Assembly (NCBI GenBank): GCA_963773625.1
Contig: CAVZCJ010000010.1
Span: forward strand, 186,001 to 250,000
Direction: 5' to 3'
DNA: 64,000 bases
Source: DATARH01 sp963773625
Lineage (GTDB): Bacteria; Pseudomonadota; Alphaproteobacteria; ATCC43930; CGMCC-115725
The notes beneath the pieces are model-generated. The model did not search any database and was not told the origin of the DNA. It was given only the letters and a program-made list of their open reading frames with translations. How positions within the stretch are numbered: the first letter of the stretch is position 1; each line of letters begins with the position of its first letter. This document shows, one piece after another, positions 10,195 through 19,945 of the stretch. The position numbers and the translations under genes were made by a program.

Positions 10195-11261
10195 ATGTCT
10201 GTCGTCGTCGACCACGCCGAATTGCGCCGCATCGGGCGGCGCGTCTTCACCGCCGCCGGCAGCAGCGAGGACGAGGCGGCGATCATCGCCGACCATCTGG
10301 TCGAGGCCAATCTCAAGGGCCATGACAGCCACGGGGTCGGGATGATCCCCAGCTATCTGCGCAACCTCCACGGCGGCAAGGCGGCGGCGAACGAGAAGGG
10401 CCGCGTGGTCAGCGACAGCGGCTCGTTCATCGTCTATGACGGCGCGCGCGGTTACGGCCAGATCGTCGCCCGCGAGGCGACCTTGCTCGGCATCGCCCGG
10501 GCGCAAGCGCGACGGGGTCGCGGTCGTGGCGTTGCGCAACGCCCACCATATCGGCCGGGTCGGCACCTATGGCGAGATGTGCGCCGGCGAGGGGCTGCTG
10601 TCGATCTCGTTCGTCAACATCACCGACCAGCGCCCTGCGGTGGCGCCGTGGCGCGGCGGCGACGCGCGCTTCGGCACCAACCCGGTGACCGTGGCGCTGC
10701 CCGGCCCCAGCCCCGACCGGCCGATCATCGCCGACATGGCGACGAGCAGGATCGCGATGGGCAAGGTCCGGGTCGCCCGCAACAAGGGCGAAAAGATCGC
10801 CGCCGAGACACTGCTCGGCGCCCGACGGGCAGCCGACCGACGACCCCAACGTCATGTACAAGCGGCCGCGCGGCGCGCTCCTCACCTTCGCCGAGCACAA
10901 GGGCTACGCGCTCGCCTTTATCTGCGAGATGCTGGCGGGCGCGATCACCGGCAGCGGCACGATGCGGCCGGAGCGGATCGACGCCGAGTCGGTGACCAAC
11001 GGCATGCTGCTGATCGTCATCGACCCCGGCCGGATCACCGACCGCGCCTGGCTCGTCGACGAGATCACGGCGATGACCGAATACGTCACCGCCTCGCCGC
11101 CGCGCAAATCGGGCGAGCCGGTGCTGATCCCCGGCGACCCCGAGCGGCTATCGCGCGAAAAACGCATCGCCGAAGGGGTGCCGATCGACGACGAGACCTG
11201 GCGCGAGATCGCCGAGGCGGCGCGCGGGGTCAATGTGCTGGTCGAAGCGCCGAAGAGCTGA
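10195..11261 (+). CDS. Malate/L-lactate dehydrogenase family (Ldh2/YlbC-type) oxidoreductase (frameshifted)
   Basis: NAD(P)-dependent 2-hydroxyacid dehydrogenase of the Ldh2/MDH2 family; the exact substrate (malate, lactate, ureidoglycolate, sulfolactate) cannot be read from the sequence. Family motifs are HDSHGVGMIPSYLRN (catalytic His), LRNAHHIGRVGTYGE, RFGTNPVTVALPG and EHKGYALAFICEMLAGA. Frames change near 10502 and 10821. It lies 25 bp after pheA and 14 bp before the epimerase gene, with a GAGGAG-type ribosome-binding site, so these genes probably form one unit. Confidence 0.87.
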
Positions 11262-11275
11262 GGAGGGACGCACAG

Positions 11276-11695
11276 ATGAAGATCAAGCGGATCGAGCACA
11301 TCGCCATCGCGGTCAAGGATCTGAAGGAGGTCGCCGACCTGTTGCAGGACAAGTTCGGCATCGACCTCGAATATGCCGAGGACCGGCCGACGACAAAGCT
11401 GGCGATGCTGCCGGTCGGCGAGACCTATATCGAGCTATTGCAGGGCACGACGCCGGATTCCGGCGCGACCAAATGGCTCGCCGAGAACGGCCAGAGCCTG
11501 TTCCACATCTGCTTCGAGGTCGAGGACATCGACGCCGCGCTTGCCGAGCTCAAGGCCAAGGGCACGCCGCTGATCCACGAGACGCCGGTGATCGGCCACG
11601 GCAATTGCCGCATCGCCTTTATCGATCCAAAGGCCACCGGCAACCTGCTGTTCGAGCTGGCCGAGATGCCGAAGGACGGCCATGCCGGTCACTGA
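11276..11695 (+). CDS. mce: Methylmalonyl-CoA epimerase / VOC family protein
   Basis: A 139-residue vicinal-oxygen-chelate protein. It has the metal ligands of methylmalonyl-CoA epimerase in order: IEHIAIAV (His), ETYIELLQGT (Glu), SLFHICFEVEDI (His) and NLLFELAE (Glu). The role is interconversion of the methylmalonyl-CoA epimers in propionyl-CoA breakdown. The start has the Shine-Dalgarno AGGAGG seven bases upstream. The frame is intact. It ends the plus-strand run that starts with kdsB. Confidence 0.88.
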   Translation: MKIKRIEHIAIAVKDLKEVADLLQDKFGIDLEYAEDRPTTKLAMLPVGETYIELLQGTTPDSGATKWLAENGQSLFHICFEVEDIDAALAELKAKGTPLIHETPVIGHGNCRIAFIDPKATGNLLFELAEMPKDGHAGH

Positions 11696-11765
11696 TCTTT
11701 GCCCCGGAATTGGTCCCGGCGCCGGGCGGTCTGGGTAAGGCCTCGCAGATTTCCCCAGGGTAGAC

Positions 11766-12179
11766 ATGCCGACAACGAGAGTTCTGATCGCCGCGGCGCT
11801 GCTGCTGGCCGCGTGCACGCCGCAGGAAACCGCATCCGGCCCGGCAAGGCCGCTGGGCATCCGCCAGCCGCTCCACGCCGGGCAATGGCGCGGCGCTATG
11901 GGCGGGACCATGATCGATTTCCAGATCGACCAGGTGTCGTCGACCCAGGTCAATGTCCACATCTCCGGCCAGGTAATCCAGCCGCTACCGAAGGAACAGC
12001 AGCCCAAGGGCTACCAGCCGTATTTCTACGATCGCCCGAAGGTCTGCTCGATCAAGTACGACCGTTACACATTCGATTGTCCGCATTACACCGACATGCA
12101 TATCGACAACGGGCTGTTGTGCGGCACCTACACGCTCAACGAATCGGTCTTCCGGCCGTGCTTCCAGCCGGTGTGGTAA
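11766..12179 (+). CDS. Small lipoprotein of unknown function
   Basis: No family recognised. The 137-residue product starts with a lipoprotein signal peptide whose lipobox is LLAAC (Cys about residue 17). The mature protein has four further Cys residues, in KVCSI, FDCPHY, LLCGTY and FRPCFQ, that could form disulfides. It has no other membrane segment. The last 44 bp overlap the converging GNAT gene, which may reflect a slightly wrong end in one of them. Confidence 0.75.
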   Translation: MPTTRVLIAAALLLAACTPQETASGPARPLGIRQPLHAGQWRGAMGGTMIDFQIDQVSSTQVNVHISGQVIQPLPKEQQPKGYQPYFYDRPKVCSIKYDRYTFDCPHYTDMHIDNGLLCGTYTLNESVFRPCFQPVW

Positions 12180-12615
12180 CGATCAATCGAGCGATCTTGC
12201 TCAGAAACACGCGCGTTGCGCCATCGGGCGGACAGGCGATCTCGCCAAAGCGGCGATAGCCGTGCTTCTCGTAGAACTCGGGCGCCTGAAACGTGACGGT
12301 ATAGACAAACGCGGCCGTGCAGCCGCGCCGCCGCGCCTCGTCCTCGGCGCGCGCCATGATCCGGCTGCCGAGACCTGACCGTCGCAGTTCCTCGGGGAGG
12401 TAGAACAGGTCGAGAAAGAACAGCCCGAGCGAACTATGGCCGAGCAGACCGCCGATGATCTCGCCGCCGTTATCGTCACGCACCAACAGGTCGAGTGTTT
12501 GGCTGTCGACGCGCCCGAAAACATCGCGGTTGTAGTCGGCGAGCCCGCCGGTGACCACGGCCTCCGCCTCCGGGTCGCGGGCCAGCGCCAGAGTGATCAT
12601 CGCGTCGCCAGTCAC
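12136..12615 (-). CDS. GNAT family N-acetyltransferase
   Basis: Acetyl-CoA-dependent acetyltransferase; the acceptor is unknown. The acetyl-CoA pyrophosphate-binding loop is RRSGLGSRIMARAEDEARRRG (about residues 78-98). It is preceded by the beta-4 strand LGLFFLDLFYLPEELR and followed by APEFYEKHGYRRFGE. The GTG start overlaps the stop of the cupin-like gene (GTGA), so it is translationally coupled to it. It is the last gene of a three-gene operon facing away from the YafY-type regulator. Confidence 0.85.
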   Translation of the reverse strand: MTGDAMITLALARDPEAEAVVTGGLADYNRDVFGRVDSQTLDLLVRDDNGGEIIGGLLGHSSLGLFFLDLFYLPEELRRSGLGSRIMARAEDEARRRGCTAAFVYTVTFQAPEFYEKHGYRRFGEIACPPDGATRVFLSKIARLIVTTPAGSTAGRPIR

Positions 12616-13031
12616 GCCGCCGCTCCCGCCGCCGGCTCGATGTCGATCACCTCAACCGAATGCACCTCGTCCGGCGCGCCGGTATAGAGCACGAACGCGG
12701 TGATCTCCGCGGCGATCATCGCACTGTGCGGCTGTCCGTCAGGATTGAGCGAATATCCACCGGCGCTGACCGGCTGCCCGGCCTTGTTCGCCCGCCCTCC
12801 GGCGAAATTGAAGACGTGTTCATCCGACCGTGCGACGGCAACGATCTTGATCAGCTTGCCCGCCGGCGGACGGAACCGCAGCAAATAGGCGATGCCGCCG
12901 CCTTCCGCGCGCCGATCGCTCAGGGTCTTCTGCTCGATGATCGGCTTGCCCTCATAAAACGCGCCATCGCCGAAGACCTCGGTCCACGGAGTCCAGGCGA
13001 CATCGTCGGGGCTGGTTCGAACGCTTGGCAT
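12612..13031 (-). CDS. Cupin-like protein
   Basis: A 139-residue protein of cupin-like make-up, similar in outline to the ChrR/DUF4437 type. It shows a beta-rich pattern with LRFRPPAGKLI, SDEHVFNFAGG and SLNPDGQPHSAMIAAE, where His residues sit at cupin metal-ligand-like positions, then FVLYTGAPDEVHS. No catalytic function can be named. The start is preceded by AGGAGAG. It sits between a small protein gene and a GNAT gene in an operon, suggesting joint modification or detoxification chemistry (inference). Confidence 0.65.
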   Translation of the reverse strand: MPSVRTSPDDVAWTPWTEVFGDGAFYEGKPIIEQKTLSDRRAEGGGIAYLLRFRPPAGKLIKIVAVARSDEHVFNFAGGRANKAGQPVSAGGYSLNPDGQPHSAMIAAEITAFVLYTGAPDEVHSVEVIDIEPAAGAAA

Positions 13032-13040
13032 GCTTCTCTC

Positions 13041-13240
13041 CTAGAAAGGCGGAAATCGAAAATATTCGGGCGGCAGGTCATCCGCCGTCGCATCGCTGCC
13101 GCCATCCGGCAGCGTGACGATGGCGCGCCACAACCGGCGCAGCGCGCGCTGGCTCGCCGCCACTCGCTGAAACCGGGCTCGAAGACCTCGCGGTCCGCCG
13201 GGCCACGAAACGCCGCGAAACTCGGCCGGGTCGCCGTCAT
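13041..13240 (-). CDS. Small hypothetical protein (one frameshift)
   Basis: Unrecognised protein of about 66 residues. It begins MTATRPSFAAFRGPADREVF. After a frame change near 13135 it reads WRAIVTLPDGGSDATADDLP and ends YFRFPPF. The corrected end stops just 10 bp before the cupin-like start, at the expected operon spacing, which supports the correction. It is the first gene after the palindromic operator, so it probably belongs to the regulated unit. Confidence 0.5.
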
Positions 13241-13288
13241 CCAGCCATTCTCCTTGTCAATGAATGACGGCGAGTGTACGCTCCCTCT

Positions 13289-13308
13289 CCTGACAACGTT
13301 TTGTCAGG
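13289..13308. promoter_or_regulatory. Perfect palindrome, probable operator of the YafY/WYL regulator
   Basis: CCTGACAACGTTTTGTCAGG has perfect 8-bp arms around CGTT. It lies 8 bp before the regulator start and 48 bp before the divergent operon. The position is typical for an autoregulator that also controls the divergent genes. That the regulator binds here is inference. Confidence 0.65.
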
Positions 13309-13316
13309 AGCGATTG

Positions 13317-14006
13317 ATGCCGCTGCGCCGCGCCGACCGGCTCTTCGACATTCTGAGAATTCTACGCAGTGCCGAGCGGCCGGTTACCGCCGCGTCGATC
13401 GCCGACGAATTGGAGGTGACGGTACGCACCGTCTATCGCGACATCGCCACAATGCAGGCACGCCGCGTCCCGATCGAGGGCGCCGCCGGCATCGGTTATG
13501 TGCTGCGCCGCGGCTTCGACCTGCCGCCGCTGATGTTCACCGAGGACGAGGCGGAGGCCATTGCGGTCGGGGTACGCATGCTGGCGCGGACTGGCGACCC
13601 CGGCCTGCAAAAGGCGGCCGAGAGCGTGTTGTCGAAGGTGACGCTGGTGGTGCCGGACCCGCTGCGCGACTATCTCAATGCGGCGCCGGTCTATGTCTCG
13701 AAGAGCGGCGCGCCGGTGCCCGAGCAGCGCGATCTCCCGTCGACGATCCGCCACGCGATCCGCGACGCCCGCAAGATGCGGATCGATTATGAGGACGGCG
13801 AGGGGGGGCGCACCGGCCGGGTGATCCAGCCCTTCGCGGTCGCCTACTACGTCGAGGCGACGCTGGTCTGCGCCTGGTGCGAGCTGCGCAACGACATCCG
13901 CCACTTCCGCACCGACCGGATCGTCACCGCCGAGGTGCTCGACGAGAGTTTCTCGATCCCCAAGGCGGTGATCGCCGGCTGGGTCGCCGAGCGCGAGGAC
14001 GAATAA
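13317..14006 (+). CDS. YafY-family (HTH + WYL domain) transcriptional regulator
   Basis: DNA-binding regulator of 229 residues. The N-terminal helix-turn-helix reads ADRLFDILRILRSAERPVTA...ELEVTVRTVYRDIATMQ (about residues 5-45), followed by GIGYVLRRGFDLPPLMFTEDEAEAI. The C-terminal WYL-like domain has MRIDYEDGEGG, RVIQPFAVAYY and CELRNDIRHFRTDRI. In this position the usual WYL triad reads AYY. The ATG at 13317 is chosen because the HTH begins at once; upstream frame continuity is not coding. A palindrome sits just before the gene. Confidence 0.9.
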   Translation: MPLRRADRLFDILRILRSAERPVTAASIADELEVTVRTVYRDIATMQARRVPIEGAAGIGYVLRRGFDLPPLMFTEDEAEAIAVGVRMLARTGDPGLQKAAESVLSKVTLVVPDPLRDYLNAAPVYVSKSGAPVPEQRDLPSTIRHAIRDARKMRIDYEDGEGGRTGRVIQPFAVAYYVEATLVCAWCELRNDIRHFRTDRIVTAEVLDESFSIPKAVIAGWVAEREDE

Positions 14007-14013
14007 TCCGAAG

Positions 14014-15739
14014 TCAATAACCGAGCGCGGCGCCGGCCGGGCGGCGCGGGTCGTTGACCCCGATCAAAGTGCCATCGGGGGCAATCGCGATAAGCTCGAC
14101 CGCGCCCCAGGGAGGCTGCTCCTTGAGGCTGTAGCCCATCGCCTCGAGGCCGTCGATGGTTTCCGGCGGCAGACCGCCTTTTTCGTAAAACACCGTGTCG
14201 GGCAGGTATTGGTGGTGAAAGCGAGGCGACGCCACCGCGGCTTCCGGCGCCATGCGGAAATCGACCAGGTTCATCAATGTCTCCAGCACCGCGGTAATGA
14301 TGCGCGGTCCGCCGGGGCTGCCGAGCACAAAGACCGCGCGGCCGTCCTTCTCGACGATCGTCGGCGTCATCGAGGAGAGCGGCCGCTTGCCGGGCCGGAT
14401 CGAATTGGGGTCGCCCTGAACGAGACCGAACTGGTTCGCGGCGCCGGGCTTCACCGCGAAATCGTCCATCTCGTCGTTGAGCAAGACGCCGGTGCCGGGC
14501 GCGACCACCGCGGCGCCGAAACTGCCGTTGAGCGTGTAGGTGACCGAGACCGCGTTGCCGTCGCCATCGACCACCGAATAATGCGTCGTCTGCGGCTTCT
14601 CGCTATGTGCCGGTTACCGAGCCGAGCGCGCCGGAGGGGGTCGCCTTGTCGGGGTTGATCGCGGCGCGGATCGCCGCCGCATGTTCGGCCGAGAGCAGTC
14701 AGCGCTACCGGGTTGGCGACAAAGGCCGGATCGCCGAGGGCGCTGTTGCGGTCGAAGAAGGCATGGCGCATCGCCTCGACCGACAGATGCACCGCATGCG
14801 GAGACGCGAACCCGGCCGCGGCGACATCCCAGCCCGAGAGGACATTGAGAATTTCGCACAGCGTCGTGCCGCCGCTGCTCGGCGGCGGCGCCGACACGAT
14901 GTGGTAGCCGCGATAGCCGCAGGTGAGCGGCGGCAATTCGGTTGCCTTGTAGCCCGAGCAGATCGGCTTCGGTGATGAGCCCGCCATGCGCGGCCATGGC
15001 GGCGGCGATGCGCGCTCGGCGACCGGCCCGCGATAGAACCCGTCCGGCCCCTCTTTGGCGATACGGTCGAGCGTCGCGGCGAGGTCGGGCTGAACCAGCC
15101 GCTCGCCGGCTTTGTACGGCGTGCCGTCCGGATGGAGGAAAATGCGCGCCGCCTCCGGATCGGCGGCGAGGCGCACGGCGGCGCGCGCGACGATCGCCGC
15201 ATCGGGTTCGCCAAGCACGAAGCCGTCGCGGGCAAGCGCGATCGCCGGCGCCATCACCGCGTCGCGCTTGAGCCGCCCGTAGCGGGCGAGCGCGAGGTCG
15301 AGGCCCCTGACCGTGCCCGGCACCGCGACGGCGCGATAGCCGCGCAGGCTCGCCTCGCGGATCGGCTTGCCGGCGGTGTCGAGATACATGTCCGGCGGTC
15401 GCCGCGCCGGCGCAGTCTCGCGGAAATTGATGAAGGTCGTGCTGCTCGTCGGCGCGGCGGATCAGCATGAAGCCGCCGCCGCCGATATTGCCGCAGCACG
15501 GGTCGACCACCGCCAGCGCATAGCCGACCGCGACTGCGGCATCGATCGCGTTGCCGCCCGCCTTGAGGATGGCGAGCCCCGCCTCGCTTGCCGCATCGCT
15601 GCGCCGAGACGACCATCCCGTGGCGCCCTTCGTCCGCCGCGGCCGGCCGCAACAAGACCATTTGCGCCAGCGCAAAAAGCAGCGCGGGCCCAAATTTTCG
15701 CCGGTGGAGAGGAATTGTGCAACGATTAGCCCCGATCAT
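14014..15739 (-). CDS. ggt: Gamma-glutamyltransferase (frameshifted)
   Basis: Periplasmic Ntn-hydrolase that cleaves gamma-glutamyl bonds such as in glutathione. A signal peptide (PALLFALAQMVLLRPAAADE) is followed by SEAGLAILKAGGNAIDAAVAV and NIGGGGFM. The autoprocessing nucleophile Thr lies in TTHYSVVDGDGNAVS (near 14580), and the small subunit has PGTGVLLNDEMDDF and LGSPGGPRIITAV. Six or so frame changes break it (for example near 15590, 15440, 15010, 14955, 14690 and 14610). The order of motifs and total length (about 575 codons) fit a complete enzyme. Confidence 0.9.
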
Positions 15740-15934
15740 GCGCGACTGGGGAGCCCGATTGGCGCAAAGCTCTATCGTTATCGAAACCGTTAAGTAAACA
15801 ACTATGAATTAACCAACAATTGGCGGTGAATTCAAATCAAGTTCTAGTTAGTTTCGACCCAACGATCATTTGGGCGCCCCGGCATTCCGCTGGCGACAAT
15901 CGCCCAACCGACAGGTATCGCCGCAATAGTGACC

Positions 15935-17564
15935 ATGCCGAATTCGCCTTCTAGCAACGCCAATATAGCCAATTTTCGGCTGCCGCCAGCCTCTGGGCTG
16001 GGCGTCGATCTCGGCAGGCTGCGCGCCGCGCGCCCCGACACGCCGGGCGAGCGCGGCAAGCGCATCGCCGACCCGGTAGCGCGCCGGCAGAGCGCGCCGG
16101 CCTTCGTACCCGAGCCCTTTTCGCTCGACGCCGAGCGGCCGCGGCGGATCCATCCGAGCGCGCTGCTGTCGTCGCTCCAGCTTGTCGATTTCCTTGTCGT
16201 GCTGGTAACCGGCGGCGCCGCACTGGCGCTGCAGTCGGCTGAACACCCTGCCGCCGATCAACCTGACGGCGATTGCCGGCGGCCTGGTGCTGGCGTTGAT
16301 GATGCGCGCCCTGGAACCCGGGCCGCGTCAGCCGCAAGGGCTGCTTCGGCGCAATCTGCCGAACCTGATCGTCGACGGCGCGGTGCACGCATTCACCGCG
16401 TTCGCGTTCGCTTTGCTCGTCGTGATCGCGCTGTTCGAGCCGAGCGCCCAAGAGCGCGGGCCACTCATCCAGTATCTCTGCCTGTGGGCGCTGATCGCGG
16501 TTGGCGGGATCACTGCGGTGCGGCTTTGCTTGGGGCATCTGCTGCACCGCTGGCGCGCTGACGGGCGGCTGAAGCAGCTCATCGCGGTCTACGGCACCGG
16601 CGATCTCGCTGAAAGGCTGGTCGAGCGCCTCGCCGCTTCCTGCCCCGAGAGCGTCGAAATCGTCGGCGCGTTCGACGACCGCTCCGCCCGCCGCGTACCC
16701 GGCCCATGCCTGCGCCAACTGCGGCACGGCACCACCGCCGAGCTTGTCGAGCTGTCGCGCCGCTATGAGATCGACCGGATCGTCGTGGCGCTGCCGCACT
16801 CGGCCGAACAGCGCCTGCTCGAAATCCTGCGCAAGCTGCACAAGATGCCGGTCGAGATCAGCCTCGCTCCCGACATGGTCGGCTTCAGCCTGGCGCCCAA
16901 AGGCCACGAGGAATTCGGCGGGCTGCCCCTGCTCGACGTCTATGGCCGGCCATTGAGCTTCGGCCAGAGCCTGATCAAGACGGTGTTCGATCGTACTGCC
17001 GCGGCGGTGGGCCTCATCGCTCTGTCACCGGTGCTGCTCTTTGTCGCCGCCGCGATCAAGCTCGACAGCAAGGGGCCGGTGCTGTTCCGGCAGAACCGGC
17101 TACGGTTTCGGCGACCGGGTGATCGGCGTCTACAAGTTCCGCACGATGAAGGCCGAGGCACGCCGACGCCAACGGCGAAAAGCAGACTGCGGTCAATGAT
17201 CCGCGGATCACCCGGATCGGCGGGTTTCCTGCGCCGTTCGAGCATCGACGAGCTGCCGCAGCTCTTCAACGTATTGCGCGGCGAGCTGTCGCTGGTCGGT
17301 CCGCGCCCGCACGCGGTCAGCATGCGCGTCAAGCAGCGCCTCAACGAAGACATCGTGCCGGATTACGCGCTGCGCCATCACGTCAAGCCCGGGATCACCG
17401 GCTGGGCGCAGGTTAACGGCTACCACGGCCCGGTCGAGACCGAGCGCGCGCTGCACGACCGCGTCACCTACGACCTGGACTACATCAACAACTGGTCGCT
17501 GTGGTTCGACATCCGGATCCTGCTGCGGACGCTCTTCATCGTCTTTGGCCGGCGCCACGCCTAG
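15935..17564 (+). CDS. Undecaprenyl-phosphate sugar phosphotransferase (WcaJ/ExoY-like; frameshifted)
   Basis: Starts repeat-unit synthesis by moving a sugar-1-phosphate onto undecaprenyl phosphate in the inner membrane. The N-terminal half has several membrane helices and a CoA-binding-like domain (LIAVYGTGDLAERLVERL). The C-terminal bacterial sugar transferase domain shows KTVFDRTAAAVGLIALSPV, LFRQNR, YKFRTMK, RRSSIDELPQLFNVLRGELS, LVGPRPHA and PGITGWAQVNGYHG. Frame changes occur near 16255 and 17105. It is the first plus-strand gene of the exopolysaccharide cluster; the 195 bp upstream are AT-rich. Confidence 0.92.
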
Positions 17565-17708
17565 TAGCGCGGCACGGAAAGGCCCCACGGCCCCGCCCGC
17601 CGGTCCGGTTAATGCGCGCGCCCTCGCCACGGTCACTCACCGGTTGCTTGCGGGCGGTGTTCCGGTTAACCGATACTCCCGATCCTCGGAGCCGGGGGGC
17701 TGCAAAAA

Positions 17709-18393
17709 GTGAGAATAGCGCGGCTGGCGGCGATCGCCGGCCTGGTACTGAGCCTCGTCGCGGCCTGCGCGCCGCCGGCGCCGAACCTGACCGGACCCAA
17801 CGTGGTCGCCGGCGGGGTACCGTTGACCTCGGAGCACGAGCTGTCGCCGGGCGACGAGTTCGAACTGCGCTTTCCATTCTACCCGGACCTCAACGACCGG
17901 GTGACGATCGGCCCGGACGGGCGGTTGTCGCTGCAGCTCGTCAACACGGTGGCGGTCGGCGGGCCTGACCGTCGCCGACGCGACCAAGCTGCTGAACGAG
18001 CGCTACGCCAAGGTGATCCGCGACCCGCAGGCGACGATCACCGTGCGCGCCTATGCCCCGCAGCAGATTTTTGTCGACGGCTGGGTCGCCAATCCGGGCC
18101 TGGTGCGCAGCGACGTGCCGTTGACGGTGTCGCGTGCGATCGCGCAGGCCGGCGGCACCAAGACGGGCGCCCATACCGACGCGATCCTGGTGCTGCGCCG
18201 CACCCCCGACGGCATGGTCCACTATTATCAGGTCGCGCTCGGAAATTATGGCGGCGCCGGTGGCGAAGACCCGCTACTCTCGTCCTATGACGTCGTCTAC
18301 GTGCCGAAAAACCTGTTCGGGTCGGTTCAGGACTTTCTTGCCAATTACGTCAAAAACATTCCGTTCTACGTGAGTTATACCATTCCGCCATAA
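17709..18393 (+). CDS. Polysaccharide export (Wza/OMA family) lipoprotein (one frameshift)
   Basis: Outer-membrane export component for exopolysaccharide. The start is GTG with a lipoprotein signal peptide and lipobox LVAAC. The export domain has LSPGDEFELRFPFYPDLND and VTIGPDGRLSL; a SLBB-like part follows with IFVDGWVANPGLVR and LTVSRAIAQAGG. The frame breaks near 17960 through an extra C. It lacks the long C-terminal region of large Wza proteins. The Wzz-like gene follows 47 bp later. Confidence 0.88.
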
Positions 18394-18440
18394 TCATTCG
18401 GAGCCTATGTGACGACCGTCTGTCCCCCTGAGATTGGCGC

Positions 18441-19866
18441 ATGGCCGGCAATCCCTACGACCTGACCACCCGCGAGCTGTTGAGCATCCTGTTTCGGGAG
18501 CGGCTCAAGCTGATCCTCGTGTTCGTCGGGCTGTGCGCGCTGGTGGTGGGCTATTCCTATCTGCTGACCCCCTATTACGAGGCGACGGCCCGGCTTCTCG
18601 TCAAAACCGGACGCGAGTTCCAGACCCGCTCCGATCCGAACCAGCCGGTCGTCGCGGTGCCGAGCTCGACAAAGCAGGAGATCGTCAATTCCGAAATCCA
18701 GATCCTGACCAGCCGCGACCTGGCCCTGGCGGTGATCGATCGCATCGGCGCCGACAAGCTTTATCCCGGGGCCACGGCCGATACCGCGCTGCGCAGTTTC
18801 CAGAGCGATCTCAAGGTCATCGCCGGTCGAGCAGGCCGACGTCATCGACGTCAGCTACAAAAATCGCGACCGCGACCTCGCGATCGCCGCGCTCGGCGCT
18901 CTCGTCGAGCTGTATCAGCAGAAGCACGCCGAGATGTTCGCCGACCCGCGCTACAAATTTCTCGATGTGCAGACCAAGCAGTACCAGGACCAGCTCGACG
19001 CGGTGGTCAAGAAAGAGGCCGAGATCCGCAGCGCCAAATCGCTGTTCGATGTCGACGCGCAGCGCGCCAAGCTGTTGGACGACCGCGCCGCCACCACCTC
19101 GATCCTGGAACAGCTGCGCAGCCAGTCGATCGACGCGCATCAGCGCATCGATTTCCTGACCAACCGGCTCAAGACCACGCCGCCGCTGATCCCGGCGGGC
19201 GTCGCCGCGGCCGATGCCGTCGAGCAAGCCAAGGCGCGGCTTCTCGACCTCCAGGTCAAATTGCAGCAACTCCACGATCGCTATGTCGGCGACGTCAAGC
19301 CGATGCAGGACACCGACGCCGAGATCGCCCAGCTCAAGCAGTTTCTCGCGCGCAACGACCCGTTGAACCGCAAGGAGTGGTCGCAGCGCAACACCGCTTA
19401 CGACGACATGGTCGTCGCGCTCAACCGGGCGATGGCCGACGCCGCGCCGCTCGACCAGCAGATCGAGCTGCGCGAGAAACAGGCGCAGACGATCGAGGCG
19501 CGCCTGCGCGACCTCGAGGAAGGCGCCACCGCGATCAGCGATCTCGAACGCGAGCGGCGAGTGCTGGAGGAGTTGGTCCATACCTACCGCACCCGCTACG
19601 AAGAAGCGCGGATGAACGAGGATCTCGATCGCGATCGGGTGGTCAGCATCAGCGTCATCCAACATCCCGACGCGGCGGCGAGGCCTGCCGGGCCGCGGCA
19701 TCTGCCGTTCGCGCTCGCCGGCATCCTCATCGGACTCGTGGGCGCCGGGGGGCTGTTGCTCTACTACCTGGTTTTCCGCGAGACCCTGATCACGGTCGAA
19801 AGCGTCGAGCGTCTGATCGGGCTGCCGGTGGTCGCGTCGGTCGCGGCGCGGCCGCCGGAGCATTAG
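18441..19866 (+). CDS. Wzz/GumC-type chain-length determinant protein (one frameshift)
   Basis: Inner-membrane co-polymerase that sets exopolysaccharide chain length. It has an N-terminal membrane helix (LKLILVFVGLCALVVGYSYL), a Wzz domain with YYEATARLLVKTGRE and EIQILTSRDLALAVI, a long periplasmic coiled-coil region (about residues 160-400), and a second membrane helix (FALAGILIGLVGAGGLLLYYLVF). The frame changes near 18828. No tyrosine-kinase domain is fused at the C-terminus; a CpsD-like ATPase is encoded separately at 30857-31597. Confidence 0.88.
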
Positions 19867-19945
19867 CCGAAACGGCAGGCGGCAAACCAGTTCTTAAGAG
19901 TCGGCGGGAGATAATCGCGCGCTCCCCTAATGGACCGCCCCCGTC

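Noticed and set aside
12660..13316. Upstream in-frame extension of the YafY-type regulator
   Set aside because: It runs antisense through the operon and across the palindrome; the HTH starts right after ATG 13317.
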